64,000 bases of DNA from UBA8199 sp035358715 (GTDB lineage: Bacteria; Verrucomicrobiota; Verrucomicrobiia; Limisphaerales; UBA8199), in assembly GCA_035358715.1 (NCBI GenBank), contig DAOPPX010000002.1:62001-126000 (forward strand). The letters run 5' to 3'. The translations under genes were made by a program, and so were the position numbers. Below the pieces are notes generated by a model. The model was not told the DNA's origin, made no database searches, and was given only the letters and a program-made list of their open reading frames with translations. Positions 34,917 through 44,102 of the stretch are shown here, piece by piece (positions within the stretch are counted from its first letter, which is position 1; each line of letters starts with the position of its first letter).

Positions 34917-35215
34917 GCATCCCAGTTTTTGAGCGGTGTTTTCCTGGCAAAGGCGCCAGCGCAGCGGCTGAGCAATCACGGTATTACATTGCCCCCCTCC
35001 CGACCCCATTTTCCGGGCACGGCCACCCCCCCGCCAGGGATGGGCAGGCCCGCCGTCCGCTCCCCGTCCCGCTACCGTAGTACCTCTAACCCGGGGTTAG
35101 AGGTACTACGGTAGCGGGACGGGGAGCGGACGGCGGGCGGATGGTGAGGTGCGGGGGTGGAGAATGGGCGGAAGTGCCGTGCGGACAGTCGGTTACACCA
35201 GTTCTGGGCGCCAGA
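34917..35215 (+). repeat. Composite dispersed repeat, copy 2 (A, palindrome, B; no C)
   Basis: Block A begins CATCCCAGTTTTTGAGCGG, as in copy 1 at 10202. Block B contains GCGGAAGTGCCGTGCGGACA followed by GTCGGTTACACC, as in copy 1 near 10430. Between them lies the palindrome at 35049-35137, which copy 1 lacks. The 11-bp tandem block C is absent. Confidence 0.85.
35049..35137. repeat. Perfect palindrome, 44-bp arms, 1-nt centre
   Basis: The left arm 35049-35092 (starts CCCGCCGTCCGCTCCCCG, ends CCTCTAACCC) is fully complementary to 35094-35137, with a single G at the centre. The inner 31 bp recur as another perfect palindrome at 52181-52243. It would form an extremely stable hairpin or cruciform. 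Confidence 0.97.
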
Positions 35216-35339
35216 AACCGTTGCCGCAGGCCCTCCGGGCTTGGGAAGTTGTCAGAAATTGGGATGAGCCCCGCCAGTGGCCAACTATGCCGCCCTCCTC
35301 GACAAGCCACCCTGTCCCCATTACCCTCGGAGTGCACAA

Positions 35340-36086
35340 ATGACCTCCAGTGGCACACAGACACCGTCAGCGGCGGCGGAATGCTTCGTCACGACGCATT
35401 GGTCGGTGGTGCTCACCGCCGGACACAGCGACACGAGCCGAGCGCGAACTGCACTGGAGCAACTGTGTCGCAACTATTGGCAGCCCCTTTACGCCTACGT
35501 GCGGCGCGCGGGCCATTCCCGGGAGGAAGCGGAGGATTTGACGCAGGAGTTTTTCGCTCGGTTGCTGGCGCGGAACAGTGTTGCGCAGGCGGACCCCGCA
35601 CGGGGGCGGTTCCGGTCGTTCTTGCTCTCCGCGCTGAAGCATTTTCTGGTGAACGAGTGGGACAAGGCGCGGGCGCAGAAGCGGGGCGGCGGCGCGCAGG
35701 TGATGCCTCTCAGGTACGACACCGCCGAGACCCGGTGCGGGCAGGCGGTGGCGCCGGGGGACACGCCGGATCGGGCGTTTGACCGGCAGTGGGCGCTGGC
35801 GCTGCTGGAGGTGGTTCTGGGGCGGTTGCGGGGAGAGTATGTGGCGGCCGGGAGGGAGAGGATGTTCGTGGGGCTGAAGGACACGCTGGGCGGGGGGCGG
35901 GCGGAGATACCGTACCGGGAATTGGGGGCACAACTGGGGATGAGCGAGGGGGCGGTGAAGGTGGCGGCGCATCGGTTGCGGGCGCGCTACCGCGAGCTGC
36001 TGCGAGAGGAGATTGCGAACACGGTGGCGGGGCCGGAGGAGGTGGAGGGGGAGCTGCGGGAGCTGTTTGCGGCGCTAGGGGGGTGA
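35340..36086 (+). CDS. ECF-like RNA polymerase sigma factor 1
   Basis: A 248-residue sigma-70-family protein of the type paired with giant kinases in Verrucomicrobia and Planctomycetes. Region 2 is visible as LCRNYWQPLYAYVRRAGHS, then EEAEDLTQEFFARLL; region 4 as YRELGAQLGMSEGAVKVAAH followed by RLRARYRELL. The ATG at 35340 is chosen because it aligns with the start of the second sigma factor (both MTS...THWSVV); an in-frame GTG 63 bp upstream is less likely. It is followed after 177 bp by giant kinase 1, which probably controls or is controlled by it. Confidence 0.9.
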   Translation: MTSSGTQTPSAAAECFVTTHWSVVLTAGHSDTSRARTALEQLCRNYWQPLYAYVRRAGHSREEAEDLTQEFFARLLARNSVAQADPARGRFRSFLLSALKHFLVNEWDKARAQKRGGGAQVMPLRYDTAETRCGQAVAPGDTPDRAFDRQWALALLEVVLGRLRGEYVAAGRERMFVGLKDTLGGGRAEIPYRELGAQLGMSEGAVKVAAHRLRARYRELLREEIANTVAGPEEVEGELRELFAALGG

Positions 36087-36091
36087 TCTAC

Positions 36092-36250
36092 ATGTGGAGT
36101 GCGGTGGCAAGCGAAGCGCGACACCGCTATCGTGGCTCGCAAGAAAGTTTGGCAGGCTGCTGCGAGAGCCAAAGCGCCGTCGTCGCTGGCGCTCTGCCGG
36201 CGCAGTCCAAAAGGATGGGATGGCGGCGTAACCTTTGGCCGGCTTTCCGG
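36092..36250. repeat. REP-like palindromic sequence between sigma factor 1 and kinase 1
   Basis: Two potential hairpins: GCGGTG...CACCGC around 36101-36127, and AGAGCC...GGCGCTCT around 36167-36196. Sequences of this kind (tggcaagcgaagcgcgacac) are recalled as dispersed repeats in Verrucomicrobia. It is in frame with kinase 1 from a GTG at 36099, but is judged non-coding. Confidence 0.5.
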
Positions 36251-36263
36251 TAGTAAGCGGTGT

Positions 36264-39200
36264 ATGAACAATGTGATGTTTGGGGCAATGATGGTGAGCA
36301 TCTGGGAGATCCTGGTTGCGCTCTTGGTGCTGCTCGTCATGGCGGGCGTCGTGGCGGGAGCAATCGTGCTTGTCGTCTGGCTGATGCGGCGGGGGAAGTC
36401 GGCACCGCCGGTCGCTCCGCCGATTCGGCAGCAGGAGCACATCGGGGCTGGCGCGGGCGAGACCAGAAGGTTCTCGTTCGCCGAGATTCGTGCCGGCCAG
36501 GCCCATGTGCGCTGGGTGCCGTATGGGTTAGGTTTGGTGGCCGTCATACTCGGCTCGGGTGCCCTGAACGGATTGTTGCTGGCAGCGGGCGTGTGGAGCG
36601 GCGTGGACACTGTGCTATTCGGCACGCTGGCCGGAGTGGTGGCGTTTAACCTCTATGTGATTTACCAGTTCAATAGACTGGGGAGGAGTGGAGAAGAGAA
36701 CTCTATAGCCTCCAGGAACGCCCCTCGGAGTGAACCCATGCAGTCAACCTCTTCACCCACCAGGCGCAAGGGCAGGAAGTTCACGTTTGTCGAGGAGCAT
36801 GGGGGCGAAGTGCGGGTGCGGTGGGGGGTGTGCTGCCTTTCGGCCTTCGGGGGGGTGTTGGCGGCGGCGCTGGCGATTGAGTTGTTTCTGGCGCTTGGTG
36901 GCTGGAAGTCCGAGCGCACGTTGCTCACGGCCATCTTCTGCGGGGTCGGGTCGGTTTGCGGCTGGGTGATCTATGAATGGAGCCAGGCGCGGAAGGCGCA
37001 GGGGACGCGGAGCACGGGAGCGTCCGCCGCCGGAACAGAGGACGCCCGCCACCCCGGCCCTCTCCCCCGGGGAGAGGGGGAATCATCGGCCGCTAGAGGT
37101 GTCGTCGCGCGCAGCGGTGCGGAGCAAGCGCCGGGCAGTTGTCCCCGGTGCGGGGCGGCGCTGCCGGCGGAGGCACCGCAGGGGTTGTGTCCGCGCTGCG
37201 TGCTGGGGGTGGGGCTGGCAACGCAGACCGAGGCAACGGGGGAATCCGGGCCGCACGGCACCAAGGTCGTCCAAGCGCCGCCGGAACCCGCAGAGATCGC
37301 GAAGCATTTCCCGCAACTGGAGATCCTGGACTGTCTGGGACGGGGCGGGATGGGAGTGGTTTACAAGGCGCGGCAGCCGAAGTTGAACCGGCTGGTGGCG
37401 CTGAAGATTCTGGCGCCGGAGAAGGGGGCGGACCCGAAGTTTGCGGAGCGGTTTCTGCGGGAGGCGCAGGCGCTGGCGCGGCTGAACCACCCGAACATCG
37501 TGACGGTGCACGATTTCGGGGAAGCGGAGGGGCTTTACTACCTGCTGATGGAGTATGTGGACGGGATGACGCTGCGGCAGTTGTTGCAGGGGCAGAAGCT
37601 GGCGCCGGAAGAGGCGCTGAGCATCGTTCCGAAGATTTGCGAGGCGCTGCAGTTCGCGCACGAGCTGGGGGTGGTGCACCGGGACATCAAGCCGGAGAAC
37701 GTTCTGGTGGACCGGCAGGGGCGGGTGAAGATCGCGGACTTCGGCATCGCCAAGATCGTGGCGGCGGACCAGCCGCGGCAGGCCATCACGCAGGACCAAG
37801 TGATCGGCACGCCGCATTACATGGCGCCGGAGCAAGTCGAGAAGCCGCAGTTGGTGGACCACCGGGCGGACATCTACTCGCTGGGCGTGGTGTTCTACGA
37901 GATGCTGACGGGCGAGCTGCCGCTGGGGAAGTTCCAGCCGCCGTCGAAGAAGGTGCAGGTGGATGTGCGGCTGGACGAGGTGGTACTGCACGCGCTGGAG
38001 AAGGAGCCGGAGCGGCGTTACCAGCATGCCAGCGAGGTGAAGACGGCGGTGGAAACGATTGCGGCCACGCCCGGAGTGCCGGCGGTGGCCGCGCCACCCG
38101 CCGACGCGTCCGAGGTCACCCCAGCGATGATCGGGCAGTATCGCCGTCACTTGTGGGTGAAGGCTGGGTGCTTCTTCTTTGCGGCGGTGTGCTTCCTCAT
38201 TGCCGCCGTGTCTTACACGGTCTCGGACAACACGCTTGCGGCCCTGCTGAGCGCCGTGGCGACTGTGTGCTTCGGCATCGCCGCCTACCGGCACTTCGCT
38301 GCCGGGCAGCAGGTTGGTGCCGGGGCTGGCTCTGGTGGAGGCAGCCCACCCCAGCAGGGCGTGGCCGGGGGGGCTGGTGGCGAGCCGGTCCGCATCCTGC
38401 GCTGGCGCGACGCCTGGATTTGGAACTGGGAGTATATCCAGTTGTTCCTGATTGTGCCGCTGGTGGTGGTGGGGCTGGCTCTGCCTGTGCTGGTGCCCCG
38501 GATGGGACTGAAAGCGCTGTGGTTGATTGCTGCTGAGCTGGGTGGCATCGCGTTTGCCATCACGTATGCGATCGTGGGGCGGCAGGTCCGGCGAGCGCGG
38601 GCGGAGGTGCCACGCACCGAGCGCGACGTGGCGGAGTGCCTGATGTTCCGCAGGCCATTCCAGTCGCCCGGCGTGGCAGTGATGCACGAGGACCGGCTGG
38701 AGCTGATTCCCATCGTGGGCTCGCCGATCAGCGTGCCGCTGGCGGACATCGTCGCGATCAAGGAGGTGCGGTGGTTCAATGGGACGCGGTTGTTCTTCAA
38801 GAAGGGGTTCGTGATGGACCTGGCCACCGGCCAGCGGGTGGGGGTGGCGGTGGCGGAGGTTTACGCGCGGCGCTGGCGGGCGAAGCTGAGCCGGGGGACG
38901 CTGCCGGAGATTCCGGCGGGCAGCGGGAGGGATCAGAGCCTCCTTACGTCGGCTGCTACGAAGGGGTGGGTGACGGCGGCGCGGTGGACCGCGCGGGTGC
39001 TGGGGACGCTGTTGCTCGCCATCTACGGGCTCTTTGTCTTCGGGGAAGGGTTTCCGCCGATCGGTTCGCAGCCGGAGGGGGTGCAATTGAGTTTCGTGGG
39101 AGTGGGGCTGATGCTGCTGGGGTTGGCGCTGGGCTGGAAGCTGGAAGGGGCGGCGGCGCTGCTCATTGCGTCGGGGTGGACAGTGTTCCGTATCTCCGAG

Positions 39201-42200
39201 GGTGGTTTTGGGCTGGGGGCGTTTGAGACGCCGCTGGTGGCGGGGGCGCTGTATGGGCTGTGCTGGTGGGCGACACGGGGTCGGAGGACGCACATCGCGT
39301 TGGCCGCGGTCGCGGCGCTGGTGATGGCGCTAACGCTGGGGCAATTGATTTGTCCGACCAGCGTCTTCGTGCGGGGCGTGATCATTGATGCTGAGACGAC
39401 CAAGCCCATTGCGGGTGCGGAACTGACGCTGGAAGGCAGCCCGGTGAAGCGGGGCGAGGCGGGACCGCGTCCCAACGCGCGTTCGCGCAAGGACGGACGG
39501 TTTGATCTCTACGTTGGCTGGTATGCGGAGCGGAAGCAGGTGTCCATAACCGCGCCGGGCTACGAGACGCTGACGGCAAGCTTGGGCCCGCGGGCGCTGG
39601 GCCAGCGGAAGGTGAGCCGGGATTACCAGTTAAGTCGGGCCGGCGCTGCGAGAGGCACGGGGCTTGGGCCGGTAGTAGAGCGGGTGCTGTATTCGGTGGC
39701 CACGCAGCGGCCGATCAAGGGGGAGGACCTGGACAGCGGACGGGAGATCGAACTGTCGGCCCAGGTGGCAGAGAATTCGGAGAAAGAGTTCTTCTATTGG
39801 CTGGCGGCGGCAGGGGCGGACCTGCTGGCGTTGGCGCGCGAGCAATCGTGGGACCTCTGGGCTTCGCCGAAGCTGGTGGGGGTTCCGCAGGCGATGTGGG
39901 ACAAGGCCAGTGGTGAGGAGTTGCTGAAGGCCTTGAGGTCTGGCGTGATAGGGTTGGGACGCGCCTCGTTGGGCGTGAAGGAGGGCTTTGCCGGCTACCA
40001 GGTGAACGAGAACATTGTTTTCCCGCGGACGTTTGCTTTCCAGACGCAGGCGGGTGCGCTGGGGGTGTTGCAGCTTACGGGTTTCGCGGAGAGCCCGCGC
40101 GGCCTGAGGATTCGCTACAAGCTGGCGCAGTCGGGGGCGCGAGCAGGAATGGGGAGCGGTGGCGAGGTTGCGCAGGCGCTCCGAAAGTATGTGCGGCTGG
40201 TGGTGGCGAAGGACGCGATGACGTTTGAGGGGCAACCGACGAGCTGGGAGACGGTGGGTGCGCTGTTGGAGCGGGTGCCGGACCGACGCAACACGGTGCT
40301 GGAGTGCGCCGTGACCTCGGACCAAATCACCGTGCAGCAGCAGAATGAGTGGTTCAGCAAGTGCAGTGGTTTGGCACGGGAACACGGTTTTGCCTATGCC
40401 AGCTTCGTCGGCGTTCATGCGCTGGGTTCGAGGGGAACAGGCGGGGCTGCTGCCGGGCATGTGACAGGTGCGCCAGCCCGGTTCGGTCCGGTGATCGAGC
40501 GGGTGGTGAACGACGACAGCGTGCAGCGCGACCTGGCGATTGACTTCGACAGCGGGAAGTTGTTTTCCCCGCCGCCCGGTCTGACTCCCGCGGACACGAA
40601 CGCCTTCCTGGCGTGGGTGCGGGGCAACGGGATTGACGCCATCGGCGAGACGAGCCAGAGCATCCGCGGCCTGGCAGGGCTGGAAATGGTGGCGCGCCCG
40701 GTGAACGCGGAGCTGTGGAAGGCGCTGACACCGCGCGCGGCCCTGACGGATGATGTACTGAAGCATGGCACGCCTGGTTCGCCGGTGTTTTTAAGCGCCA
40801 AGGGGGCGCTGCCGGAGACGTACCTGTTCAGGACTCGGGAGGGCGGGATCGGGTTGGTGCAGATCACGGGCTTCTCGGGAGAGCCGCGCGGGGTGGAGAT
40901 TCGTTACAAGCTGGTGGAGAGCGGCGGGCTGAGTGAGAGTCCGCCGGCTGATCGGGAGGGGGACTTTGTGGCGGAGCACCGGGCGGAGTTGGGCCAGAAG
41001 GCGTTGGATGCGGCCCGGGAGTTCGTGGAAGAGCACAGGTGGAAGATGCGGAGTGAGTTTGGCGATCAGGGACGAGTGGTCTTGAGGGCTACTGACGCGG
41101 CGGGCAAGCAGATCATGTTTGAGGAGGCTGCGATGGCAGACGGCACGGCGCGCTTCACGATCATTGCCGAGCCGGGCGCCGAGCTGTCCGCCCAGCGAAT
41201 TGGAGCGGCCATTTGGCAGCGGCTGGGGTGGGTTCATCAAAGCCCGGGTGTGGCCGCGCAACGCACGCCACCGCCGTTGGCCCGGGCCGAGGCGGGCACG
41301 TATCAGGTCACGCTCACCAACGGGATAACGGTCGAGGTGGTGGCCGTGACGCGTAATCCGCTGATGGCCGGGCTCTGGTGGAAGCCCGACGGCACGGTGC
41401 TGCCAAAACCGCCGGGTGAGGTGGGCGAGTTCATTCCCGCCGGCATGTGGACGAGGAAGAGCGTGGGCTCGAACGACTGCGCTATCCTCGTGCGCCATGG
41501 CGGCCGACTCCCCTCGAAGTGGCAGGGGGGGCGGCAATACACGCCCCGCGGAGAGTTCATCGGCCACTTCGGAGTCAAGGGGGTGGGAATGGCGGAAGTG
41601 ATACGTTTTCCGGCGGGCACGAAGGAAGCGGCCATGCACGTGGCCACCGCAGCGGATCGGCCATGGGAAGCCGTGGCGGTGTTTGACGGGAGCCGGACCC
41701 GGGTGCTGATCGAGGGGATACAGGTCCTGTGCACGCATCTCCGGCACGATGCGGATGGACGGTGCCTGGACGTGTCGCACAACGTGGACCGGGGACAATA
41801 CGCGCTGCGGATGATGGCCAGGTTCAAGAGCGGCAAACGCGAGGAGGTGGGGCTGCATTCCGGAGTTCTGAGCGCCCAGGAGACGCAAGGCTATGTGTTC
41901 CTCGATCCGAGCGAGCCGGATTTACGCGCCGGGGACATCGCGGAGTTCGTGCTCGAACGGACGCCGTGGGTGTCGGGTGAGATTGGCGGAATCGCGCTGG
42001 CGCCGCGCCTGGGAACAACGCTGAGGCCGCCCGAATTCGGCCCGGCGATCGAGCGGGAGCTGGGGGGCTGGCCGAGTCTGGACTGCACGGTTCTGGACCT
42101 CGACCAGGGCCGGTTGATGTTGGTGCCGACCAACGTCGTCGCCGCCAGCGGGAACAACCCTCGTCCCATGCTGAATTGGATGGTGCAGCACGGGGCGGAC

Positions 42201-42491
42201 CTGACGGTGACGGTGGGGGCGGGGGCGGGTTTGCACCTGGACGACGGCGTGCTGCTCCGACTGGAGGGCGGGGCGACGTTTGAGAGCGTGGCTGCCTCGA
42301 CGGTGCGGCGCCAACTGCTGGGCGGCGGCGGGGCGCAGAATGTGAGTATCCCAAGCGCCGAGGTGAAGGCGCAGCCGGTGTTCGTCTATCGCACCCGGGA
42401 GGGCGGGATGGGGGTGCTGCAAGTGCTGGGGCCGAGCCAGGACCCGCGCAGTCTGCGGATTCGCTTCAAGGCGGCGTTGCCGGTGCAGTGA
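36264..42491 (+). CDS. Giant membrane Ser/Thr protein kinase 1
   Basis: 2075 residues from the ATG at 36264 (MNNVMFGAMM). Order: TM helix (~15-40); two paralogous short modules (RRFSFAEIRAGQAHVRW and RKFTFVEEHGGEVRVRW), each followed by two TM helices; zinc ribbon with C293, C296, C309, C312; Hanks-type kinase domain with G-loop GRGGMG (359-364), K381, HRD Asp 474 and DFG Asp 492; more TM helices; then three 'FGPVIER' modules (about 39660-40130, 40480-40925 and 42030-42480) and a 'TNGITVEVVAV' domain between the last two. Only the N-terminal membrane region before the zinc ribbon is unusual relative to kinase 2. It is coupled by position with sigma factor 1 as a likely regulatory pair. Confidence 0.88.
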   Translation: MNNVMFGAMMVSIWEILVALLVLLVMAGVVAGAIVLVVWLMRRGKSAPPVAPPIRQQEHIGAGAGETRRFSFAEIRAGQAHVRWVPYGLGLVAVILGSGALNGLLLAAGVWSGVDTVLFGTLAGVVAFNLYVIYQFNRLGRSGEENSIASRNAPRSEPMQSTSSPTRRKGRKFTFVEEHGGEVRVRWGVCCLSAFGGVLAAALAIELFLALGGWKSERTLLTAIFCGVGSVCGWVIYEWSQARKAQGTRSTGASAAGTEDARHPGPLPRGEGESSAARGVVARSGAEQAPGSCPRCGAALPAEAPQGLCPRCVLGVGLATQTEATGESGPHGTKVVQAPPEPAEIAKHFPQLEILDCLGRGGMGVVYKARQPKLNRLVALKILAPEKGADPKFAERFLREAQALARLNHPNIVTVHDFGEAEGLYYLLMEYVDGMTLRQLLQGQKLAPEEALSIVPKICEALQFAHELGVVHRDIKPENVLVDRQGRVKIADFGIAKIVAADQPRQAITQDQVIGTPHYMAPEQVEKPQLVDHRADIYSLGVVFYEMLTGELPLGKFQPPSKKVQVDVRLDEVVLHALEKEPERRYQHASEVKTAVETIAATPGVPAVAAPPADASEVTPAMIGQYRRHLWVKAGCFFFAAVCFLIAAVSYTVSDNTLAALLSAVATVCFGIAAYRHFAAGQQVGAGAGSGGGSPPQQGVAGGAGGEPVRILRWRDAWIWNWEYIQLFLIVPLVVVGLALPVLVPRMGLKALWLIAAELGGIAFAITYAIVGRQVRRARAEVPRTERDVAECLMFRRPFQSPGVAVMHEDRLELIPIVGSPISVPLADIVAIKEVRWFNGTRLFFKKGFVMDLATGQRVGVAVAEVYARRWRAKLSRGTLPEIPAGSGRDQSLLTSAATKGWVTAARWTARVLGTLLLAIYGLFVFGEGFPPIGSQPEGVQLSFVGVGLMLLGLALGWKLEGAAALLIASGWTVFRISEGGFGLGAFETPLVAGALYGLCWWATRGRRTHIALAAVAALVMALTLGQLICPTSVFVRGVIIDAETTKPIAGAELTLEGSPVKRGEAGPRPNARSRKDGRFDLYVGWYAERKQVSITAPGYETLTASLGPRALGQRKVSRDYQLSRAGAARGTGLGPVVERVLYSVATQRPIKGEDLDSGREIELSAQVAENSEKEFFYWLAAAGADLLALAREQSWDLWASPKLVGVPQAMWDKASGEELLKALRSGVIGLGRASLGVKEGFAGYQVNENIVFPRTFAFQTQAGALGVLQLTGFAESPRGLRIRYKLAQSGARAGMGSGGEVAQALRKYVRLVVAKDAMTFEGQPTSWETVGALLERVPDRRNTVLECAVTSDQITVQQQNEWFSKCSGLAREHGFAYASFVGVHALGSRGTGGAAAGHVTGAPARFGPVIERVVNDDSVQRDLAIDFDSGKLFSPPPGLTPADTNAFLAWVRGNGIDAIGETSQSIRGLAGLEMVARPVNAELWKALTPRAALTDDVLKHGTPGSPVFLSAKGALPETYLFRTREGGIGLVQITGFSGEPRGVEIRYKLVESGGLSESPPADREGDFVAEHRAELGQKALDAAREFVEEHRWKMRSEFGDQGRVVLRATDAAGKQIMFEEAAMADGTARFTIIAEPGAELSAQRIGAAIWQRLGWVHQSPGVAAQRTPPPLARAEAGTYQVTLTNGITVEVVAVTRNPLMAGLWWKPDGTVLPKPPGEVGEFIPAGMWTRKSVGSNDCAILVRHGGRLPSKWQGGRQYTPRGEFIGHFGVKGVGMAEVIRFPAGTKEAAMHVATAADRPWEAVAVFDGSRTRVLIEGIQVLCTHLRHDADGRCLDVSHNVDRGQYALRMMARFKSGKREEVGLHSGVLSAQETQGYVFLDPSEPDLRAGDIAEFVLERTPWVSGEIGGIALAPRLGTTLRPPEFGPAIERELGGWPSLDCTVLDLDQGRLMLVPTNVVAASGNNPRPMLNWMVQHGADLTVTVGAGAGLHLDDGVLLRLEGGATFESVAASTVRRQLLGGGGAQNVSIPSAEVKAQPVFVYRTREGGMGVLQVLGPSQDPRSLRIRFKAALPVQ
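37058..37078. repeat. Palindrome inside kinase 1 coding sequence
   Basis: CCCTCTCCCC (37058-37067) and GGGGAGAGGG (37069-37078) form a 10-bp perfect inverted repeat translated as part of PGPLPRGEGE. Peptides of this kind are recalled as translated dispersed repeats. It lies in the linker between the membrane modules and the zinc ribbon. Confidence 0.6.
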
Positions 42492-42833
42492 TTACCCTTT
42501 CGCCCCCGTTAGCTTGTCCGCTTTGGCCGCCAGCACAAAGTCGCTTTCCGTCAGGCCGTTGATCTTGTGCGTCCAGATTGTAATCTTCACCTTGCCCCAG
42601 GCAAGGTAGATGTCGGGATGGTGTCCCTGGGCTTCCGCCAACTCCCCGACTTTGTTGGTGAAGGCAAGGGCCTGAGCGAAGTTCTTGAACTGGTATTCCT
42701 TTTCGAGGTGATGTTCCCCCACCACCTGCCAGCCGCCGCCCAGTTCCCGGGCGAGTCGAGCCAGCGGTTCACCTGTTAGCGGTGGGACTCCCCCCCGGCA
42801 GGGCTGACATTGTTTATCGGCTAAGGCACTCAT
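42492..42833 (-). CDS. phhB: Pterin-4a-carbinolamine dehydratase
   Basis: A 113-residue protein with the PCD signature: EYQFKNFAQALAFTNKVGEL, then GHHPDIYLAWGKVKITIWTH, and NGLTESDFVLAAKAD. The enzyme dehydrates 4a-hydroxytetrahydropterin, recycling the cofactor of aromatic amino acid hydroxylases; some members have other roles, and no hydroxylase gene is visible here. It is convergent with kinase 1, whose stop codon is immediately adjacent (42491/42492), and divergent from the VanY-like gene. Confidence 0.92.
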   Translation of the reverse strand: MSALADKQCQPCRGGVPPLTGEPLARLARELGGGWQVVGEHHLEKEYQFKNFAQALAFTNKVGELAEAQGHHPDIYLAWGKVKITIWTHKINGLTESDFVLAAKADKLTGAKG

Positions 42834-42884
42834 GATCTATCTTTCGTTTGCCGCTATCCATCGTACCATTTATTCTAGCACAAG

Positions 42885-43907
42885 ATGATGAAAACAACCT
42901 TGCTGTTCTCAACCCTATTACTCGTCTGTGCCATGCTCTTCTTTGGCTGCGCGGCCCCGCGCAAACCTCAGGGCAAATGCCCCACGAAGCCAACGACAGA
43001 CTCGTCCATGAGCCTGATCGAGGCGACGGCTGAGCTTGCCAAAGCCAGGGCGACGCGGCTGCACCCCGATTACATTTGGGCGACGCTCAAGGACCGGGAA
43101 CAGGATGCTGAGCTCGCCGCCGCCTTCGAGCGGGCGCTGGCCAAGGACGCCCCCGAGTCCAGGCTCGCGCTGGTTCGCGCGCTGGAGCTGAAGTTCATTC
43201 ACGACCCCAATACTTCCGGGCTGGATATCCTCGGGCCCGAGTTGAGCCAGCATTTCCGCAGGTTCGAGTGGCAGGAGAATGATTTCCCCGGGGCGCCCGA
43301 AGGTCCTAATGAGCAGTTTGCCGACGTGATGGTGGACGCGCTGGACCTCGTGCGGTTGGAGCGCCGGGCCAACAGCACCCGCGACGCGGTGGTTCTGCGC
43401 GCGGAAGCCACCGACGCGGTCTGGGAGTACATGACCGGCCAGTGGGTGGCCGTTCCCGGCCAGGAGCGCTGGATGCTCAACTGCCACGCGAAGGACTCGT
43501 TTGTCCGCATGCGCGAGCAGGCCAAGGCCGAGGGAGTTGACCTGGTCATCCTCTCGGCGCATCGCCACCGCAAAAGCGCCGAGGCCAACGCGGCGCGCGC
43601 CGCCAATCCAAACGCCGTTGCCAGCTTCTCCTCGCACTCGCTGGGGCTGGCGATTGACTTCGACATGAGCCACCGCGACGAGATCAAGTTCAGGGGGCTC
43701 TCGACCCGTCCCATGTCGGAACTGGTGCGCATGCGCGAGTCACCCGTGCACAAGTGGCTGCTGCTGCGCGGCGAGGAGTTCGGCTGGTATCCCTACCAGA
43801 ACGAGCCGTGGCACTGGGAATACAACCCGCCGGGCTTCCGCGACATCTTCTGGGCGAACTTCCCCGGCGGCGCGCCGAAGCGTGGGATCATCCTCTACGA
43901 ACCGTGA
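42885..43907 (+). CDS. VanY-like D-Ala-D-Ala carboxypeptidase lipoprotein (M15B)
   Basis: A 340-residue protein with a lipoprotein signal peptide ending in the lipobox FFGC (residues ~20-23), so it is membrane-anchored outside the cytoplasm. The C-terminal ~130 residues match peptidase family M15B: SAHRHRKSAEAN, SFSSHSLGLAIDFDMS (zinc His and Asp) and NEPWHWEYNPPGF (third ligand region). Such enzymes trim the terminal D-Ala of peptidoglycan stem peptides. The middle region (residues 40-190) is helical and unassigned. It stands between the two sigma-kinase pairs; any link to them is unknown. Confidence 0.87.
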   Translation: MMKTTLLFSTLLLVCAMLFFGCAAPRKPQGKCPTKPTTDSSMSLIEATAELAKARATRLHPDYIWATLKDREQDAELAAAFERALAKDAPESRLALVRALELKFIHDPNTSGLDILGPELSQHFRRFEWQENDFPGAPEGPNEQFADVMVDALDLVRLERRANSTRDAVVLRAEATDAVWEYMTGQWVAVPGQERWMLNCHAKDSFVRMREQAKAEGVDLVILSAHRHRKSAEANAARAANPNAVASFSSHSLGLAIDFDMSHRDEIKFRGLSTRPMSELVRMRESPVHKWLLLRGEEFGWYPYQNEPWHWEYNPPGFRDIFWANFPGGAPKRGIILYEP

Positions 43908-43987
43908 GGGGCAGGCCAATACTCGGCCGCATGCCAGCCCGACAGCGGATTGGCGGCGTCTGAGGGTGTATTGCCTGCGGCCTTGAT

Positions 43988-44049
43988 GGGAGGGCGAGCG
44001 TCCCCGCGAACCCTGATATGTTTGGGCTCGCGGGGACGCTCGCCCTCCC
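43988..44049. repeat. REP-like imperfect palindrome, copy 2
   Basis: The left arm 43988-44013 (GGGAGGGCGAGCGTCCCCGC followed by GAACCC) pairs with the right arm 44021-44049 in 25 of 26 positions. The same element with the same CCTTGATGGG lead-in is at 13659-13738. It lies between the VanY-like gene and sigma factor 2, in a 195-bp spacer. Confidence 0.9.
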
Positions 44050-44102
44050 GGTTGAGTAGGTTAGACAGGCCCGGGACGGGCTGGTAAGCTCGCGACTGCT
44101 AA

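Larger units (their letters stand above)
34771..35339. other. Spacer before sigma factor 1 with repeat copy 2
   Basis: 569 bp without a gene. It contains block A (34917-34972), a 44-bp-arm perfect palindrome (35049-35137) and block B (about 35120-35215) of the composite repeat. The promoter of the sigma gene must lie at its right end but was not recognised. Confidence 0.7.

Noticed and set aside
34917..35215. Repeat copies as an insertion sequence
   Set aside because: No open frame resembling a transposase and no consistent ends with target duplications in any of the three copies.
36099..36263. GTG start for kinase 1 including 55 extra residues
   Set aside because: The stretch is REP-like palindromic sequence that translates to a peptide of the kind seen from dispersed repeats; ATG 36264 precedes a normal TM helix.
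37083..39293. 736-residue minus-strand frame in kinase 1
   Set aside because: Antisense to the kinase domain; low-complexity Arg/Pro/Gln-rich and with no motif.
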